In this document: positions 10,900 through 23,407 of the stretch, piece by piece
Position numbering within the stretch: the stretch's first letter is position 1
How the letters are laid out: each line of letters begins with the position of its first letter
The notes under the pieces: model-generated
Databases searched by the model: none
The model's input: the letters and a program-made list of their open reading frames with translations, nothing else
Told to the model about the DNA's origin: nothing
Assembly: GCA_037501455.1 (NCBI GenBank)
Contig: CM074855.1
Location: forward strand, 34,133,001-34,197,000
DNA: 64,000 nucleotides
Source: Lantana camara
Taxonomy: Eukaryota > Streptophyta > Magnoliopsida > Lamiales > Verbenaceae
Direction: 5' to 3'
Program-made: the position numbers and the translations under genes

Positions 10900-11575
10900 A
10901 CCTCACGGATCCAGATCTGTTCTGTTTTACTCAATCCAGAAATATGGGTTCAGAAATATGCAGAAACACAGTTCCACCGTCGGATCGACCTAGATCTGTT
11001 CTGTTTTACTCAATTCTTTTTCGTTCGTCGGGATCCGCCCAGATATGCTGCCACTCTCACGGATCTACGGTAAGTTTCATCACCAATCTTCCAGATCTAC
11101 TGGCATCCTCCCAGATCTAGCGGATTTCTCTGTTTACAGATGATTTCTTTATCTGTTTTTTTCTTTTTGGTATGTTTTCTTTCGTTTCTTCCGTATGGAA
11201 GCTTTATCCATTCCGTATGGAAGTTTTGTCCCTTCCGTTTGGAAGTTTAGTTTTATCTTTTCCTGTGTTTATCCGGGAAATTTTCTGGCCGAGTTATCTG
11301 TTGTAGGCCCAGCTATCTGTACTCAATTCGGAGAAAAAGCGACTGTGGAACTCCATCCGCATCAGATCGAGATCAACTTGAGAGGACCAATCTTCAAAGA
11401 GTCCTTTTCTTTTACTAATTGTGATGCTAATATAATAGCTCACAAATCTGTTGGAATTGCGGCCTGCGTTAATTTTTTTGTTGTTGCTTCTTGTATTCTT
11501 CTTATTGTTACTCATGATTTGCTATAATATTCCTCTTTGAGGGTTTTTTTGGTTGTCAAAAAAAGAATACACAAT
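10900..11575 (+). other. patchwork, possibly remnants of a LINE
   Basis: It contains two copies of AGATCTGTTCTGTTTTACTC (10914 and 10993), several AGATCT sites, and a GGTTGTCAAAAAAAG end near 11555 that resembles plant LINE 3' ends. A 110-codon frame (11195-11527) has a weak RNase H-like tail (CDANIIAHKSVG). Identity is uncertain. Confidence 0.25.
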
Positions 11576-12824
11576 TTAATTTATAAAGTATTTAAAAGAT
11601 TTTGGCTCGGAAAGTTAACTAAAACAGTCGTGGATAATTGGTATTTATTAGTAATTATTCATTATTATTATTATTATTGTTAGTAAACAAATTGCTCACC
11701 CACATTGAGAAAAAAATAGTCATTAAATTTTATTTCGTAAAAATAAATTTTATTTAAACTATGAGTTCAATTGAGCACAATTTGGACAAATTTAACTTTG
11801 CCATTTTTTATAATCGGATTCTGTCATGAAATAATATAGAGAATCAATTCATATTTTCTTCAAAAAAAAAAAAAAAAAAAAAAATCAATTCATGTTTATT
11901 GCCTAAATAAAGAAAAAGAGAAATAGCGCCAAAATTATTCTTTTGTCAAAAAGTTGCGCCAATTTTGATTGGTATCAAAATTTTGCCTCTAAAATTTGAC
12001 TTCAATTTTTACTTCTAAAAAAAAAAAAAAAAAAAAAAAATTGGCGCAAACTTCTACCTCCAAAATCTCCTTTCTTTCTCTTTAAAATGTCATAGGCAAA
12101 TGATGAGAGTCTAAATTTAATCAAAACTCATAGCAATAAAAAATCACATTTATCCTTCATATCTTTCCAACCACATTATGGGTCGATTCATTTTTCCAAG
12201 TCCCCTTTAGGCATTTCCCTTTTCTCTCCCTTTTAATCAAATTGACTCTTACCATAAATCATACAAAATTGGATTCCCATTTCATTTTTATTTAATTATT
12301 TTTCGATGAAAAATCAATTTGCCTTCTATTACGAAAAACTTTGCATTGTGTATCATCATTACCGCTTGTTACATTAATTTGTCGATTCACCATGAAGATA
12401 ACAATTTGTCTAATTAATTTGCACCATGTGCATTTTATTATTATCGTTTTTCTATGATTTAATATGCAATATTGTGATGTTTGTGTTTGAGAGTGTGGAT
12501 TATATCGGAGAATTTGAAAAACTGTTTTGTGTTTTAAATGATATTTCTAAAAGGCAATATATAAATTCAATACCTATTTTTAGTAATGTTGGACAGAACT
12601 ATAATGCTATGATAACATTTGCTTTCATTTAGGATTTTTAAGACCTCTTTTTAAATATTATATTGATTATTGAATTATGAAAGAACTTAAATTTTCGGAC
12701 AACATAAATTTATCTTTAAAATTAAGTCAAAGTCTACGAACTTAATTTGAAAAATTATTTTTATTTCATAAATATAATTATTGATATTGCTTCATTGCTA
12801 TTATGCATATCTATAATGTTTGTA
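11576..12824. other. AT-rich non-coding stretch
   Basis: No gene or complete element is recognised. It holds two A runs (about 11863-11884 and 12018-12040) and a 13-bp inverted repeat, TTGCGCCAATTTT (11954-11966) with its complement (12037-12049). Confidence 0.5.
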
Positions 12825-13212
12825 GCTGTAGTTAGTTGATACCGACTAATCAAAATTTGTTATTAAGAGTATATTTTTTACCAACTAATTTGATGGTTGA
12901 TAGCAGTAAACTTAAAGTACTTCTAGTGACCACTCAACATTTGGTCATTAAAATGGTTGTAATTGGTAATTTTCTATAGTGACCATTGATAAGCGTTGCT
13001 AAAATATTTTAGTTTGGTTGTTGTACTATTATCCATGACTTTCGGGATTTAGCAACCAACTATAGCTACCAAATATTAAATGGTCGCTAAAGAATTTATG
13101 TAACTTGCATCCAGTAACAAAATAGTTTTTGGTCTGTGTACGTTTATGTGTAGCGACCATTTTTCCATGGTTGCTGAGAATTCGTTTGCTAAAACTAAGA
13201 TTTCTTGTAGTG
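12825..13212 (+). mobile_element. CACTA-type DNA transposon fragment (right end)
   Basis: It ends GATTTCTTGTAGTG at 13212, the complement of the CACTACAAGAAATC terminus of plant En/Spm elements. Upstream sit repeated subterminal motifs in both orientations (GTGACCA, TAGCGACCAT, TGGTCGCTAAA, TAGCAACC). No left terminus was found, so the left border is approximate. Confidence 0.55.
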
Positions 13213-13461
13213 TTATACAACTACATAAAAAAAATTATTAATAATTATTTCACAAATTAATTATTTTGGTACAATAATTATGCTACGATCGATCTGACAA
13301 TTTTTAAAAAAAATTAAAAAGTACTTTTTCCACATAAAAATAAATAAAAATGATTTATACCGACTACAATTAACAGAGAGAAACAAGAATAGAGTGAAAG
13401 AAATTTTGAGGAAAAAGACTACAGAAAATAATTAAATAATAATTAACGGAAATTTAGAGTT

Positions 13462-14359
13462 TTTTTTTTGTGGAAACCGGCAAGGAGCCGTAGGGTCATC
13501 CCTCCCCCCCATGAATGAATCAGCCAAAGCCAAGAAAGCAATACAAATGTTCATGATCCAGAGATCATTGAGACTCGAGATACAAAAGTGCCCTCTATCC
13601 TAAAAAATCAACATAAAGCTCCTAAGGGCAATGTTATGAAAATGCCAAAACAAACTGTGACAATACTCCCAAATCCGGCATGAAATCAAACACAGTACAT
13701 GCAATGGATTATGGCCCCTCTTGCGAAACGTGATCGGATCATCTGTTGGCCTCAGAGAGGTGCCCAATCTTCCGGGCAATACTGAGTGTCGATGTAGCAC
13801 TCATTCAGCAACGGATGATCGCATGTTTATCGTTAGCGTCCTCAGGGCTGCGCGAGTCAGTGTTCGGTTGGTATCAGACAGTATGTACCAAAAGGCTGTC
13901 AATTCCATAGTTACAAACTGGCCAAGTTGTAAAGCCACTACACTCCTGGAAGTCCCCTTCATGTTGTCGGCCTCCGCCACACCTGCGACACAAGCTTTCC
14001 TCTTCCCAAATGACAAAGATCAAACACTTATACGTGCAATACCAATTATTTAACTTAATCCTATGTAAAGTAGTAACAGTGTGAAATATATTACCTGGCA
14101 TGTGCATGTTATCCCATTCCAAAGCCTTCATCTTCAAATTTGCTCTTATTTTGTTACTAGCTTTCTGCGACAACGTAACACTTATCATCCACCCTTTTTG
14201 CATCGAAACGCCGCCAATCCTCATCTATCCACTCTAGTGAAACCCCTCAGACGATGCGACATAATCTCTTCCGGATACCCCCAGTCTGTTTGTAGGTCCG
14301 CAGCCCGTCCTGCCAGCCAGTCCGCCGCTGTGTTTTCCTCTCGGTAAATGTGCGACATT
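13462..14359 (-). mobile_element. 5'-truncated LINE with 19-bp TSD
   Basis: TTAACGGAAATTTAGAGTT occurs at 13443-13461 and 14360-14378, flanking the insertion exactly. On the minus strand the element holds the last ~45 codons of ORF2 (RNase H end), a ~760-bp 3' UTR ending GCCGGTTTCCAC, and a poly-A tail (T run from 13461). Its 3' UTR resembles that of the full-length LINE at 19131-34243, so both belong to one family. Confidence 0.9.
14221..14359 (-). pseudogene. C-terminus of LINE ORF2 (RNase H end)
   Basis: Minus-strand translation gives MSHIYREENTAADWLAGRAA and a tail ending RGFTRVDR, then TGA at 14221-14223. It includes the final RNase H aspartate (AADWLAG) and matches the other LINE (HIYREGNAAADWLAGRAA near 20170). 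Only the end of the domain remains because of 5' truncation. Confidence 0.8.
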
Positions 14360-14634
14360 TTAACGGAAATTTAGAGTTAACTCATTAAATGATGTTTGAA
14401 TTTTGAGTATACACACCAAGCCAAAAAAAAAAAATTTAGTGCAATCCCTATTTTAAAATATAATTTTTTGCTTAACTCCCTAATTATTCTAAAATGATTT
14501 AATTATCATTCATTTAACCATGTTGTTGAATAACACGACAATTCCTCAAAATTCAGATATAATTCTACAAAAACATAATTTTATACTTCATTTTCAAAGA
14601 AAAATTCTTCATTTAATAATTATGTAACATTATA

Positions 14635-15706
14635 CACTACAACAAATTATCAAATTCGCAACGATTTTTTTAGCAACAATTTTATTTTTGTTGTAAATAA
14701 TTATGTTTTGGCAACGAAAAGTAATTTTCGTTGTCTTTTTTCTTACTTATTTAGCATGAAAAAAATATTTCGTTGCCAAAGTTATGTGTCTCTCAACCGT
14801 CACTTTTAAATCTTATTTGGCAACAATTTTGACAAATTGCAACAAAAACTTTTGTAGTAAAAGCACAACTCTTTTGGGAACAACATGAAATCGTTGCCAA
14901 TAATAAATTTCTGCAACAAAATATAATTGTAGCTAATAATGCCCTTTGTGCAACGAAATTTGTCGTTGAGAATTCTTGTAAAAAATTAGCTACGGTATCT
15001 AATAGTTGCTAAATATTTAACTTTTTCCAACAAAATATTTTGTTGCGGTTGTATCCTTTTGGGCGACAAAATATATCGTTGTTAATACTTTCATAGATTA
15101 GCAACGATTATTATTGTTGAAAAATATTAAGTACTTTTGGCGACAAAAACTTTTGTGGCAAACACATATTTAACAAAATTATAAAAACCAAACTAATTAT
15201 ATAATAAATTTTCTTTTTGTAAACATTACATCTAGCTAAGTTGGTTTGTGTTGTCAACCCGAGTTCGACTCCTGCAAAGAACACAATTAAATAATATATT
15301 TTTAAACGACATTTGGCAACAAAATTTATATTGTTGTTGTAGGAAAATATATTTAAGCACGAAATTTTTTTCGTTGCAAAAATATCGTTGTAAATAACAA
15401 TAAATTATAACTTTAAAACAATTTATTAGCAACGAAATGTTCAATTTGCCTACAAAAAAATATATAATTAGCAACAACAATATTTGTTGTCTTTTTGAAT
15501 CACATTTTGCAACGAAAAGCATATCGTTGTCAATTTTACATGTATATGCAACGATATTGACTTTTCGTTGCCATGAACTTTTAGTAACGAGGATTTGCCA
15601 ACGAAGCCGGCAACAAAAATATTTTGTTGTGAATAGAATTGGCAACGAAAAAATATACTTTTGGCGACAAAAATATTTGTTGGTAAAAATGAAATTTTTT
15701 GTAGTG
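14635..15706. mobile_element. non-autonomous CACTA element (1072 bp), TSD ATA
   Basis: The left terminus CACTACAACAAATT (14635) pairs with the right terminus AATTTTTTGTAGTG (to 15706). ATA flanks both ends (14632-14634, 15707-15709), the 3-bp TSD expected for CACTA. The whole body is filled with short subterminal-type motifs in both orientations (GCAACGAAA, TTCGTTGCC, TTTGTTGTC). There is no transposase. Confidence 0.88.
15233..15283 (+). other. tRNA-like (SINE-head-like) relic inside the CACTA element
   Basis: TAGCTAAGTTGG (15233-15244) fits the Pol III A box and GTTCGACTCC (15263-15272) the B box. The 18-bp gap between them is too short for a normal tRNA (about 30 bp or more), so this is a shortened tRNA-derived relic. 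Confidence 0.45.
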
Positions 15707-16345
15707 ATAATTTCTCAAAATTCATATATAGTGCTCAAAATTCAAAAGTAAAAACTTCATATCAAGATAAAAGTTCTTAATTTAATATCTAATTGTCATA
15801 ACACAATAATTCTTCAATATTTAGATATAATTCTACAAATTCAAATATTAATATTTCGTATTAAGAGAAAAGTACTTCATTAAGTTATTTTATTCTGTAT
15901 AACACAACAATTCCTTAAAATTCAAATATATTTATACAAACACAAATGTAAATACTTCATATTTAGAATAAAATTCTTCATTTAACTCCTCATTGCTAAA
16001 TAACATAATAGTTCCTTAAAATTTAAATATAGTTCCACAAAAAATTTAAATATAATTCCACAAATGTACAAGAGAATACTTCAAATTAATATAAAAGTTC
16101 TTCATCCAACTACAATACCGTTGTGTAACACAATAGTTTTTCAGATTTTAGATATAGTTCTGAAAATTCAAATTTAAGTGCATCATATTAAGATAATTAA
16201 GGGTAAAATAGATAAGTTAGTAGGTAGTTTATAAAAAATAAAATCTCAATTTAGGAAGTAAACTAAAAATTTATTTGAAGTGGGGAGTGAACTAAAATTT
16301 TTTGGTCAAATAGGAAGATTTTTCAAAAAATCCCTTAAATTAAAC

Positions 16346-17533
16346 TAAAAAATATTACATTAAGATAAATTTAAATTAGATCCAAAAATGGTAAATCTAA
16401 TAATTTCACGCTCTATTGAACAGTAACTTTCATAATTATTTTTGACGTAATGATATGTAAATGTAATAAATCAGGAAAAAAACAGTAAAAAAGAAAAAGA
16501 AAGAGAAGGTCACGCTAATTTAAAAGAGCACATGAAGTAACAGTTATTTGGTTGCTTAATTAACGGGATTACGCATGGAAAAACGTCTGGATAAATCGAA
16601 TAATGACAATTATGTTTGAACTAATTACATCTAGACTTAAGTGGTGGAACGAAACTATTCCTTAATTGACAATTCTCTTGTTAGTATATAATCACGAGCA
16701 GGTGATTAATGTCTCACAAATGAAAGTCACTTTACTTTTCGGTGGGACTTCTAAATTATTCTTCGTGGAAAAACATCTTTGTGGAATATCTTAGTCTTTC
16801 ACTTTACCGTAGGTTGGGGGATAATATTCCTTCGATAAATATTTTTAAAAATATTATTTTATTAGGTTTAATTGTATTATAGTTAAAAATTTGTGCCAAA
16901 TATTATATGGGACAATTATTATTTGAGAGTTAAAAAAAAAAATTGTAATATTATATTTATGTTGTATTGTGATGGTATTCCATTTTTGTTTTTCCATAGA
17001 TTACCGAGGATAATCGACTCCATTAAAAACCTGGAGCAAAACCTTATCGTTAGGCTCATTGTCCTATTTATTCATGTGCTAAGTTGCAAAACTAACATTT
17101 TTATTGTTTCGCCCGAAATGAAACTAAAAAGATAATAATCTTGAAATTTAAAAGTAAAGAGTATCAGCCAACTCAATCTCGGTTAATTCTTTGTTAACTT
17201 GATCTTTACTTTTCTCAGGTGATTATGAATTTATATCTGTTCTCTTTTTATTATTACCTGATTAATTCCTTATATTTTCATATTTTGTTCCGGAATCCTT
17301 TTTCTTACACACTATATTAGTGTTAATGTCCCTTGGCTAGCTCTAGGACATCTCACTATCCCGGAGCACTATAGAGCTCGGCAGCTCGCATATATGCAAG
17401 CCCATGAACTCAATTCTCTTTACCTATCGTAAAACTGACCACGTTGTCTTGTTGTGTAACATCTCATCCAAAAAAGGAAAATGAAAAATAAATGTGATTT
17501 TTAATGAATATTTTAGTTACAACTAAAAAGAGA
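16346..17533. other. AT-rich non-coding stretch
   Basis: No gene, repeat border or RNA was recognised. A slightly GC-richer piece at about 17330-17460 ends TGTGTAACATCTCATCC, which looks like an LTR start, but no partner end was found. Confidence 0.4.
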
Positions 17534-17716
17534 CCCGAAAATATCCTCCGTTGACTTTGGTCAATTTTTTTATTCTCATGTTACGCTTGGGGTTAATTAT
17601 AATTAATTATACTAATATAGGAGTCAAATGTAATATTTTTAATAAAATTTTTCAACTGTCATTTTTTGACAAAATATGTCCATTATAATAGCTATATTCC
17701 TTGTTCAGTTACAATT
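17534..17716 (+). repeat. left arm of a long inverted repeat
   Basis: ATATCCTCCGTTGACTTTGG through GTTCAGTTACAATT is matched, with substitutions, by the reverse complement of 34264-34372 joined to 19037-19130, that is, the right arm before the LINE split it. It may be a foldback-type transposon or two opposed MITE copies. Confidence 0.65.
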
Positions 17717-18171
17717 TATTGATATTAAATTAAATATTTATTTTATTATTAATTTTAAAGTGAGAAGTAATAATTAATTAGTTATAGCTAAAGATCAATT
17801 AGAAGTATAATTAATTTTAGTGACTTTATTATTGATTTTTTTTTATTTAGGTTAATGAAAAAAATTATTAATTTAAAATTAGAAGTTAAATTAGTTTCTG
17901 TATAAATATAAGTTAATTGTTAATAATTATTAAATAAAAATTAATTATAAATTGAAATTACAAACTTTTGATTGATAATATATATGTTAAAATTTTCATG
18001 TAAATATAAAAAAAAGATCCTCTTACATATATATACTTAGTAAAATTTTCTGTGTTGAATCGTTTCAATTAGAATGTTAGATTGGATTGGATTTTGAGTG
18101 AATTTATAATTTTTTGTTATAGTGAGGATAATTTGGAGCTTTGACTGCATGGTACAAATTGTAATTTTCAT

Positions 18172-18833
18172 TAGGGATAAACGCGGTCGGTTTCAGTCTG
18201 TTTAGGTGTATAAAATCTACCCGATATATTTTAGGCGAGTTCCTAATAACTTAAACAGTTGCAGTTTAAATTTTATTGTCAACCAAGCGGTGTGGGTCGG
18301 TCGGTTTTAAAAATCTAACCGTGGGTTTGGCGGATTGACACTTTGTTAAACCTTTTATTTTAAATCAAAACATATAAAGCATTATTCAAAATCTCAAACA
18401 AGTCTCGGTATCAAATATTTTGATAATAAATTGCAAGTTGCAATTTCAAAATTAGGAAGTACAATTCTTGTAATTTGGTAATTTATTTTGAATTTCAATC
18501 TTTTGGTTTTGTTTTAGTCATAGTACAGCCGGCAAAAGCAAATCCTAATTAGTTTAAATCTTTATTAATGAATAATTAAGAATTTAATTAAGGGATGTTG
18601 CACCTTTTCTGGCTACTTACGTAAAGGCTTAATTAATGGTATATATATATATATATATAGGTAGCGGGCGGATCGGGTGTGTAGCGGGTTTAATCTTTAA
18701 GATCCACCATCCAACCAAATTTTTGCGGGTTTCAATTTTTTAAACTGTTAAAAAAAACTAAAATTGAAAAACCGCCGAATCTCGGGCGACTCGATTAGGT
18801 TTGGGCGGGTGGTGAGGTTTATGTTCACCCCTA
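18172..18833. mobile_element. non-autonomous hAT-type element (662 bp)
   Basis: It starts TAGGGATAAACGCGGTC and ends GTTCACCCCTA, the TAGGGGTG-type terminus of plant hAT elements. Flanks are ATTTTCAT (18164-18171) and GTTTTCAT (18834-18841), an 8-bp TSD with one mismatch. The body is rich in GCGGGT/CGGTCGG motifs and holds a (TA)n run near 18639-18658. There is no transposase. Confidence 0.75.
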
Positions 18834-19036
18834 GTTTTCATACTTTTGAGTTAGTTCAAATGTTGTTACGAACAAGTATCTATTATAAAATACTAAATTT
18901 CTTAATAATAATTATTTAAGTGAATTAGGATAATGTATTAATTAAAAATAAGACTTATTAATTTAAAGCAAACATGCGGGAATTATATAAATTAAAGTAA
19001 ATATATGAAGTCAAATAAAATATGAATGAAGTGTAT

Positions 19037-19110
19037 AATCAATTGTAGCTGAAAGAGGAATATAATTGTTATAAAAGCTATATTTTGTCAAATGGCAATT
19101 AGAAATTTTT
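19037..19110 (-). repeat. right inverted-repeat arm, inner part
   Basis: The reverse complement (AATTGCCATTTGACAAAATA ... TATTCCTCTTTCAGC) matches 17645-17716. It is separated from its outer part by the LINE insertion; the 20-bp TSD at 19111-19130 lies within the arm. Confidence 0.6.
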
Positions 19111-20036
19111 TTATTAAAAATATTACACTTTAAAAAAAAAAAAAAAAAAAAAAACCGGCAACGAGCTTTAGAGTTATTAACGAGGTCCCCACCTCATATA
19201 TAAATCAACTAAAGCCAAGAAGGTGATACAGATGTTCATGATCCAGGGATCAGTAAGACTAGAAAAACAGAAATGTCCTCTTAAAACAGAAACAGAGATA
19301 TATCCCCTAGGGACAGTGTCTTCAAAGTGCCTACCCATACAACTACTATACATCCCAAAACAGCGCGTATACTCCCAAGAGTAGTGCATATGATTCTGGC
19401 CCCTCTTGCCGATCGTGATATTCGGATCCTCCGTTGGCCTCGTTAAGAGACGCCCAATCATCCGGACAGTGTATATGAGTGTCGGTGTGGCAGTCATACG
19501 GCAACGGTTGATCGCCTGATCATCGTTGGCGTCCATAGGGCTGCGCGAGTCATTAATAGGTTGGTATCGGACAATACGTACCAAGTGACCATCAAATTCA
19601 TAGTTGCAGACTGGCCAAAAAATAAAGCCATTGAAGCTCCGTTGTGTATTCTAATACATCTCCTGCATGAACAAACGAATCTCGGCCAAGACAAGATTAA
19701 GGGTAATACTAGCTCTCAACATCAAATTCCAACTAAATATAATAAAATGGTAAACCTGTATGTCCCCATGAATTACATCAGGCTTGCTCTCCTTGTCACA
19801 ACTCCAGCAGCCTATACCACTACCTTTCCTCTTACCAAAAGGCAAGATCATATACTTTTTCATGCAATACTGGGTATAATTTGAGTCATTCTTATTCAAA
19901 TTAAACATAATATGAAGACTGAGCGTGAACCACATACCTGCCCCATGCCTATAATTCCAATTCCATGCCTTCATCGTGCTCTTCGAAAGATGCGAAAAGC
20001 ACCTTAATTTACACCATTTGTCACTTCTCGTTATAC

Positions 20037-21669
20037 TCAAATGAAACGAAACATCGCTAACCCCCATTTGTCCACTCTGGCGAGACCCCGCAGCCACTGC
20101 TCCATATTTTCTTCCGGATAGCACCAATCCATCTGCAGCTCCGCAGCCCTTCCAGCCAACCAGTCCGCCGCTGCATTGCCTTCTCGATATATGTGTGAAA
20201 TTTTAGCCTCGAAATCCTTGCTCAACCTCTTAATCTCCGAGATTTTCCTATTTATCTCCGCGTCTCCGACAAACCCCCTTTTTAATATGTGGATAACCAC
20301 CTCAGCGTCAACCTCGATCCAAATTCTCTGACATCCTATAATCGCTGCCCTTTTGATGGCCTCCGCCACGCCACTGATTTCCGCTACAGTGTTCGAGGCA
20401 TGTCTAATAGCTTTGCTAAAGGCATCGATTATATTTCCCTCATGGTCTCTGATTAAGCCTCCTATACCTGCCAGCCCCGGATTGCCCAGTGAAGCTCCAT
20501 CGGTATTAATTTTGAACCAACCACACGGTGGTCGTTTCCATTGTACTTTGATGCACCTACTCAATTTCATCTTCTCCACACACACCCCTAATTTTCCTGC
20601 TACAGATATATCTCCTCTCCACTAGCTCCTTGCAAGTCTTCTCATGCCATGTAAACGAGATATGTGTGTCAAAATTTGTCTATTAATGTTATAAATGGAA
20701 AAAAATTTACCCTCAAACTTACATAAATTACGTTGTCTCCATAAATACCAAAGTATGAGGATACGGATTACCATTCGGATGTGGGAGTTAGAGCTGTACA
20801 TAGACGAGGAAGCCCAATGTTGTAGTGCTATCACCGGTGACTCCGTATCGCACGTGTTAATCCTGAAATTCTCCTCAAAGGGACCCCATACCTGTCTTGC
20901 TCGTCCTCCTTTTAGGAAGAGGTGACCTCGTGTTTCCACTTCTGCACAGTACATGCACTTCGACACCAAGGTCATACCTTTCCTTTGAAGGCGTTCATCC
21001 GCCGCAACGAAATCATTGATCAACCTCCAAATGAAAATAAGAATTGTGGGTGTAAGCTTGGTCGTCCATATTGCTTTAAGAAGAGCCAAAGTCTCATTTC
21101 TGCACCGGATCAGTTCCCAAGCTCTTCTAGAACTGAAAGTCCCATCGTTGTTCCTTTCCCAAACTGCCGTATCCCTGCTCCCGGACCTAATTAGGTATTG
21201 CTCGATAACCTCCGCCATATGCTGGCCGACTTTCTCCATCAACTTATCCTTGTTCCACATCCCGTCCCTGTAAAGCAAGAAACTGTTTCCGACCCTAGTT
21301 GGTTCTGCAGAATTTCTCTCAAAGATTGATTAGTTAACCACTTGTCATTCCAAAAGGAGATCCCCCCATCACCTATAATCCAAGTAATATACTTCTCAGC
21401 CCGCTCTCTAATTTTACATAGCCTTTTCCAAATATGTGAGTGTCGTATGGAATATGTTGCGTGTGAAGGGTGCTCATTGCCACAATATTTCTTGATCATA
21501 TAATTTGCCCAAAGTGACTCTCCCGTGCGTAGCCTCCACCACAACTTCCACCTGAAATCTTCCACTATATCTTGTAATCTCCTCACCCCGAGCCCACCCT
21601 CCTCCACCGGATAGCATAACTTCTCCCACTTGGCCCAATGTAGCTTCTTTTTTTTTTCGAGAAAGAACC
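20037..21669 (-). pseudogene. LINE ORF2, C-terminal half: zf-RVT region and RNase H
   Basis: Three frames are joined by frameshifts between 21670 and 21607 and around 21278-21239. The first holds GGLGVRRLQD and WIIGDGGISFWNDKWL. The second (21278-20622) holds AVWERNNDGTFSSRRAWELI and a Cys/His segment near CMYCAEVETRGHLF, then a TAG at 20622-20624. In the same frame RNase H follows (about 20530-20130) with acidic residues in INTDGAS, EISGVAEAI, VEVDAEVV and AADWLAG. The normal ORF end is at 20037. RNase H would remove RNA from the RNA-DNA hybrid, but the gene is dead. Confidence 0.85.
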
Positions 21670-23407
21670 CTAGAAAAAGGCATTCATCATGACATCTATC
21701 CCCCGTAAAACCCCTAGAGGCGGGTCAATTATCTGAATCGTATGCTTCGGGACGGAATATAATGTTGATTTGATCAGTTGCAGTCTCCCCCCGTGTGATA
21801 GAATACTCGTCTCCCATCCATCAATCCTTGCCCTGATTTTCCCAAGCAAGTTTTCGAACAGAACCGTTTTCCTCCTTCCTTTGTATAAGGGAGCCCCTAA
21901 ATAGATGATTAGAAGCTCTCCTTGTTGGAATCCAAAGATATCCTTCACCATCCTACTTGCCTCCTCATCTCTATTCCCCACCAGAAAGGAACTTTTTGTA
22001 GCATTTACCTTTTGTCCTGATTTTGATTCATACTCCTCAATTGCCAATTTGATTAGTTCCAAACTAATTCTACGACTATTAGTGAAAACCATCGTATCAT
22101 CCGCATAAGCTAGGTGCGAAACTGGAATTGAGCAATTGGCATGATATCCGTATTTTTTGTCCCTATCCGCTACCCTGTTAAGATAAGAATATAGATAATC
22201 ACCTGCTAAAACGAACAACGAAGGTGAAAGGGGGTCACCTTGACGAAGCCCTCACGTGGAATGAAAAATTCCTTCCGAAGCTCCATTCACAAGGATAGAA
22301 AACCAACAGTTACTGATGTTATTTCTAATCCATTCCACCCATCTACTCGGGAAGCCCTTTCTCTCCATGATCTCATATAAAAAATTCCATTCAATTCTAT
22401 CTTAGGCCTTTTCCATATCCGATTTCAGAACTACATTCTTGTCCCTACGTTTATTGTCTAAAGCATGGATCATCTCCTGGGCCAAGAGGATGTTGTCGCT
22501 TATGAGCCTTCCTTTGATAAAACCACATTGGTTTTGAGCTACTGCTCTTGGAAGTACCTTTTCCATTCTATTATTAAGAATTCTAGATATGATCTTGCTA
22601 GAAACATTGCAAAGGCTAACAGGTCTATAGTCGCTCTAGTTCATCGGATTCTCCTTCTTAGGTAGAATCACTATGGACGTGGCAGTGTACGCCCTCGGGA
22701 TGCTTACACCTTTACTGAATTCCTTCACCATCTGAATTACTTCTTCATTGATTATTCCCCAAAATTGTTGGTAGAACTTTGGGCCAAAGCCATCCGGGCC
22801 CGCTGCGCCGTTTGGATTTATCTCAAACACCGCATTCTTGATCTTCTCCTCACTGATCTCTACTTCAAGCATTCTGCTATCATCGGTGCTGATCACTTTT
22901 TGAACCTCCCCAATGGAATCATTCGTCGGTACCGAAATGAGCAGTTTTTCAAAGTACTCTCTAGCCGAGGTTCTAAGCACAGCCGGGTTAGATATTTCCT
23001 CTCGGTTCACCCAAACTGTTCTTATTTGCCCTTTAAATCTCTTCTTCTTAACCATGGAGTGGAAATACCTCGTGTTTCGCTCGCCATCTACTATCCATTT
23101 ACAAGTTGTCTTCTGCCTCCAGAAATCTTCCTCCATCAACAAAATTCTATTTCTCTCTGCTAATATTCTATTTAACTCCATCAAGTTGGCTTCCGATGGC
23201 TGATCATCATATCTTGCCTCCGCTTCTAACACTCTATTCTCAATCTCCTTCACTCTATCAAAAATGTTACCAAAGGTTTTCCTGTTCTAGACTTTTAAGT
23301 GCTTCTTTAATCGGACAAGCTTTTGATGCAGTCTCCATATCCCTTGATCCTCAACGGGTTCCTTCCAGCTTTCGGATATGACCTTAGCAATATCCTTATG
23401 CCGTAAC
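21670..23407 (-). pseudogene. LINE ORF2, reverse transcriptase
   Basis: Continues the endonuclease frame across the LARD A insertion. RT landmarks are NGAAGPDGFGPKFYQQFW near 22800, the GLRQGDPLSP block near 22230, and the catalytic YADD at about 22096-22107. In-frame stops lie at 23287-23289 (TAG), 22636-22638 (TAG), 22402-22404 (TAA) and 22252-22254 (TGA). Two of the TAG stops sit where related proteins have tryptophan, and the TGA where they have arginine. Confidence 0.88.

Larger units (their letters stand above)
14520..16200. repeat. degenerate ~110-bp tandem repeat, interrupted by a CACTA MITE
   Basis: About six copies of a unit reading roughly AACACAACAATTCCTTAAAATTC ... ATACTTCAT ... 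AAGTTCTTCATTTAACT recur at 14520-14634 and 15707-16200. Phase is continuous across the MITE once one ATA is removed. Confidence 0.6.
14419..16345. mobile_element. MITE-like element with imperfect ~65-bp TIRs and internal tandem repeats
   Basis: CCAAAAAAAAAAAATTTAGT...AACTCCCTAA at 14421-14480 pairs with the reverse complement of 16250-16310 (CCAAAAAATTTTAGTTCACTCCCC). Between them lies a ~110-bp tandem repeat, split by a CACTA MITE. The superfamily was not assigned and I found no clear TSD. Confidence 0.4.

Noticed and set aside
15233..15283. functional tRNA gene
   Set aside because: Box spacing is too short and no acceptor stem closes.
15232..15645. 137-codon open frame on the minus strand
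   Set aside because: It lies wholly in the motif-rich body of a CACTA MITE and its residues follow the repeated GCAACGAAA motifs.
17455..17533. LTR start TGTAACATCTCATCC
   Set aside because: No matching LTR end or TSD was found.
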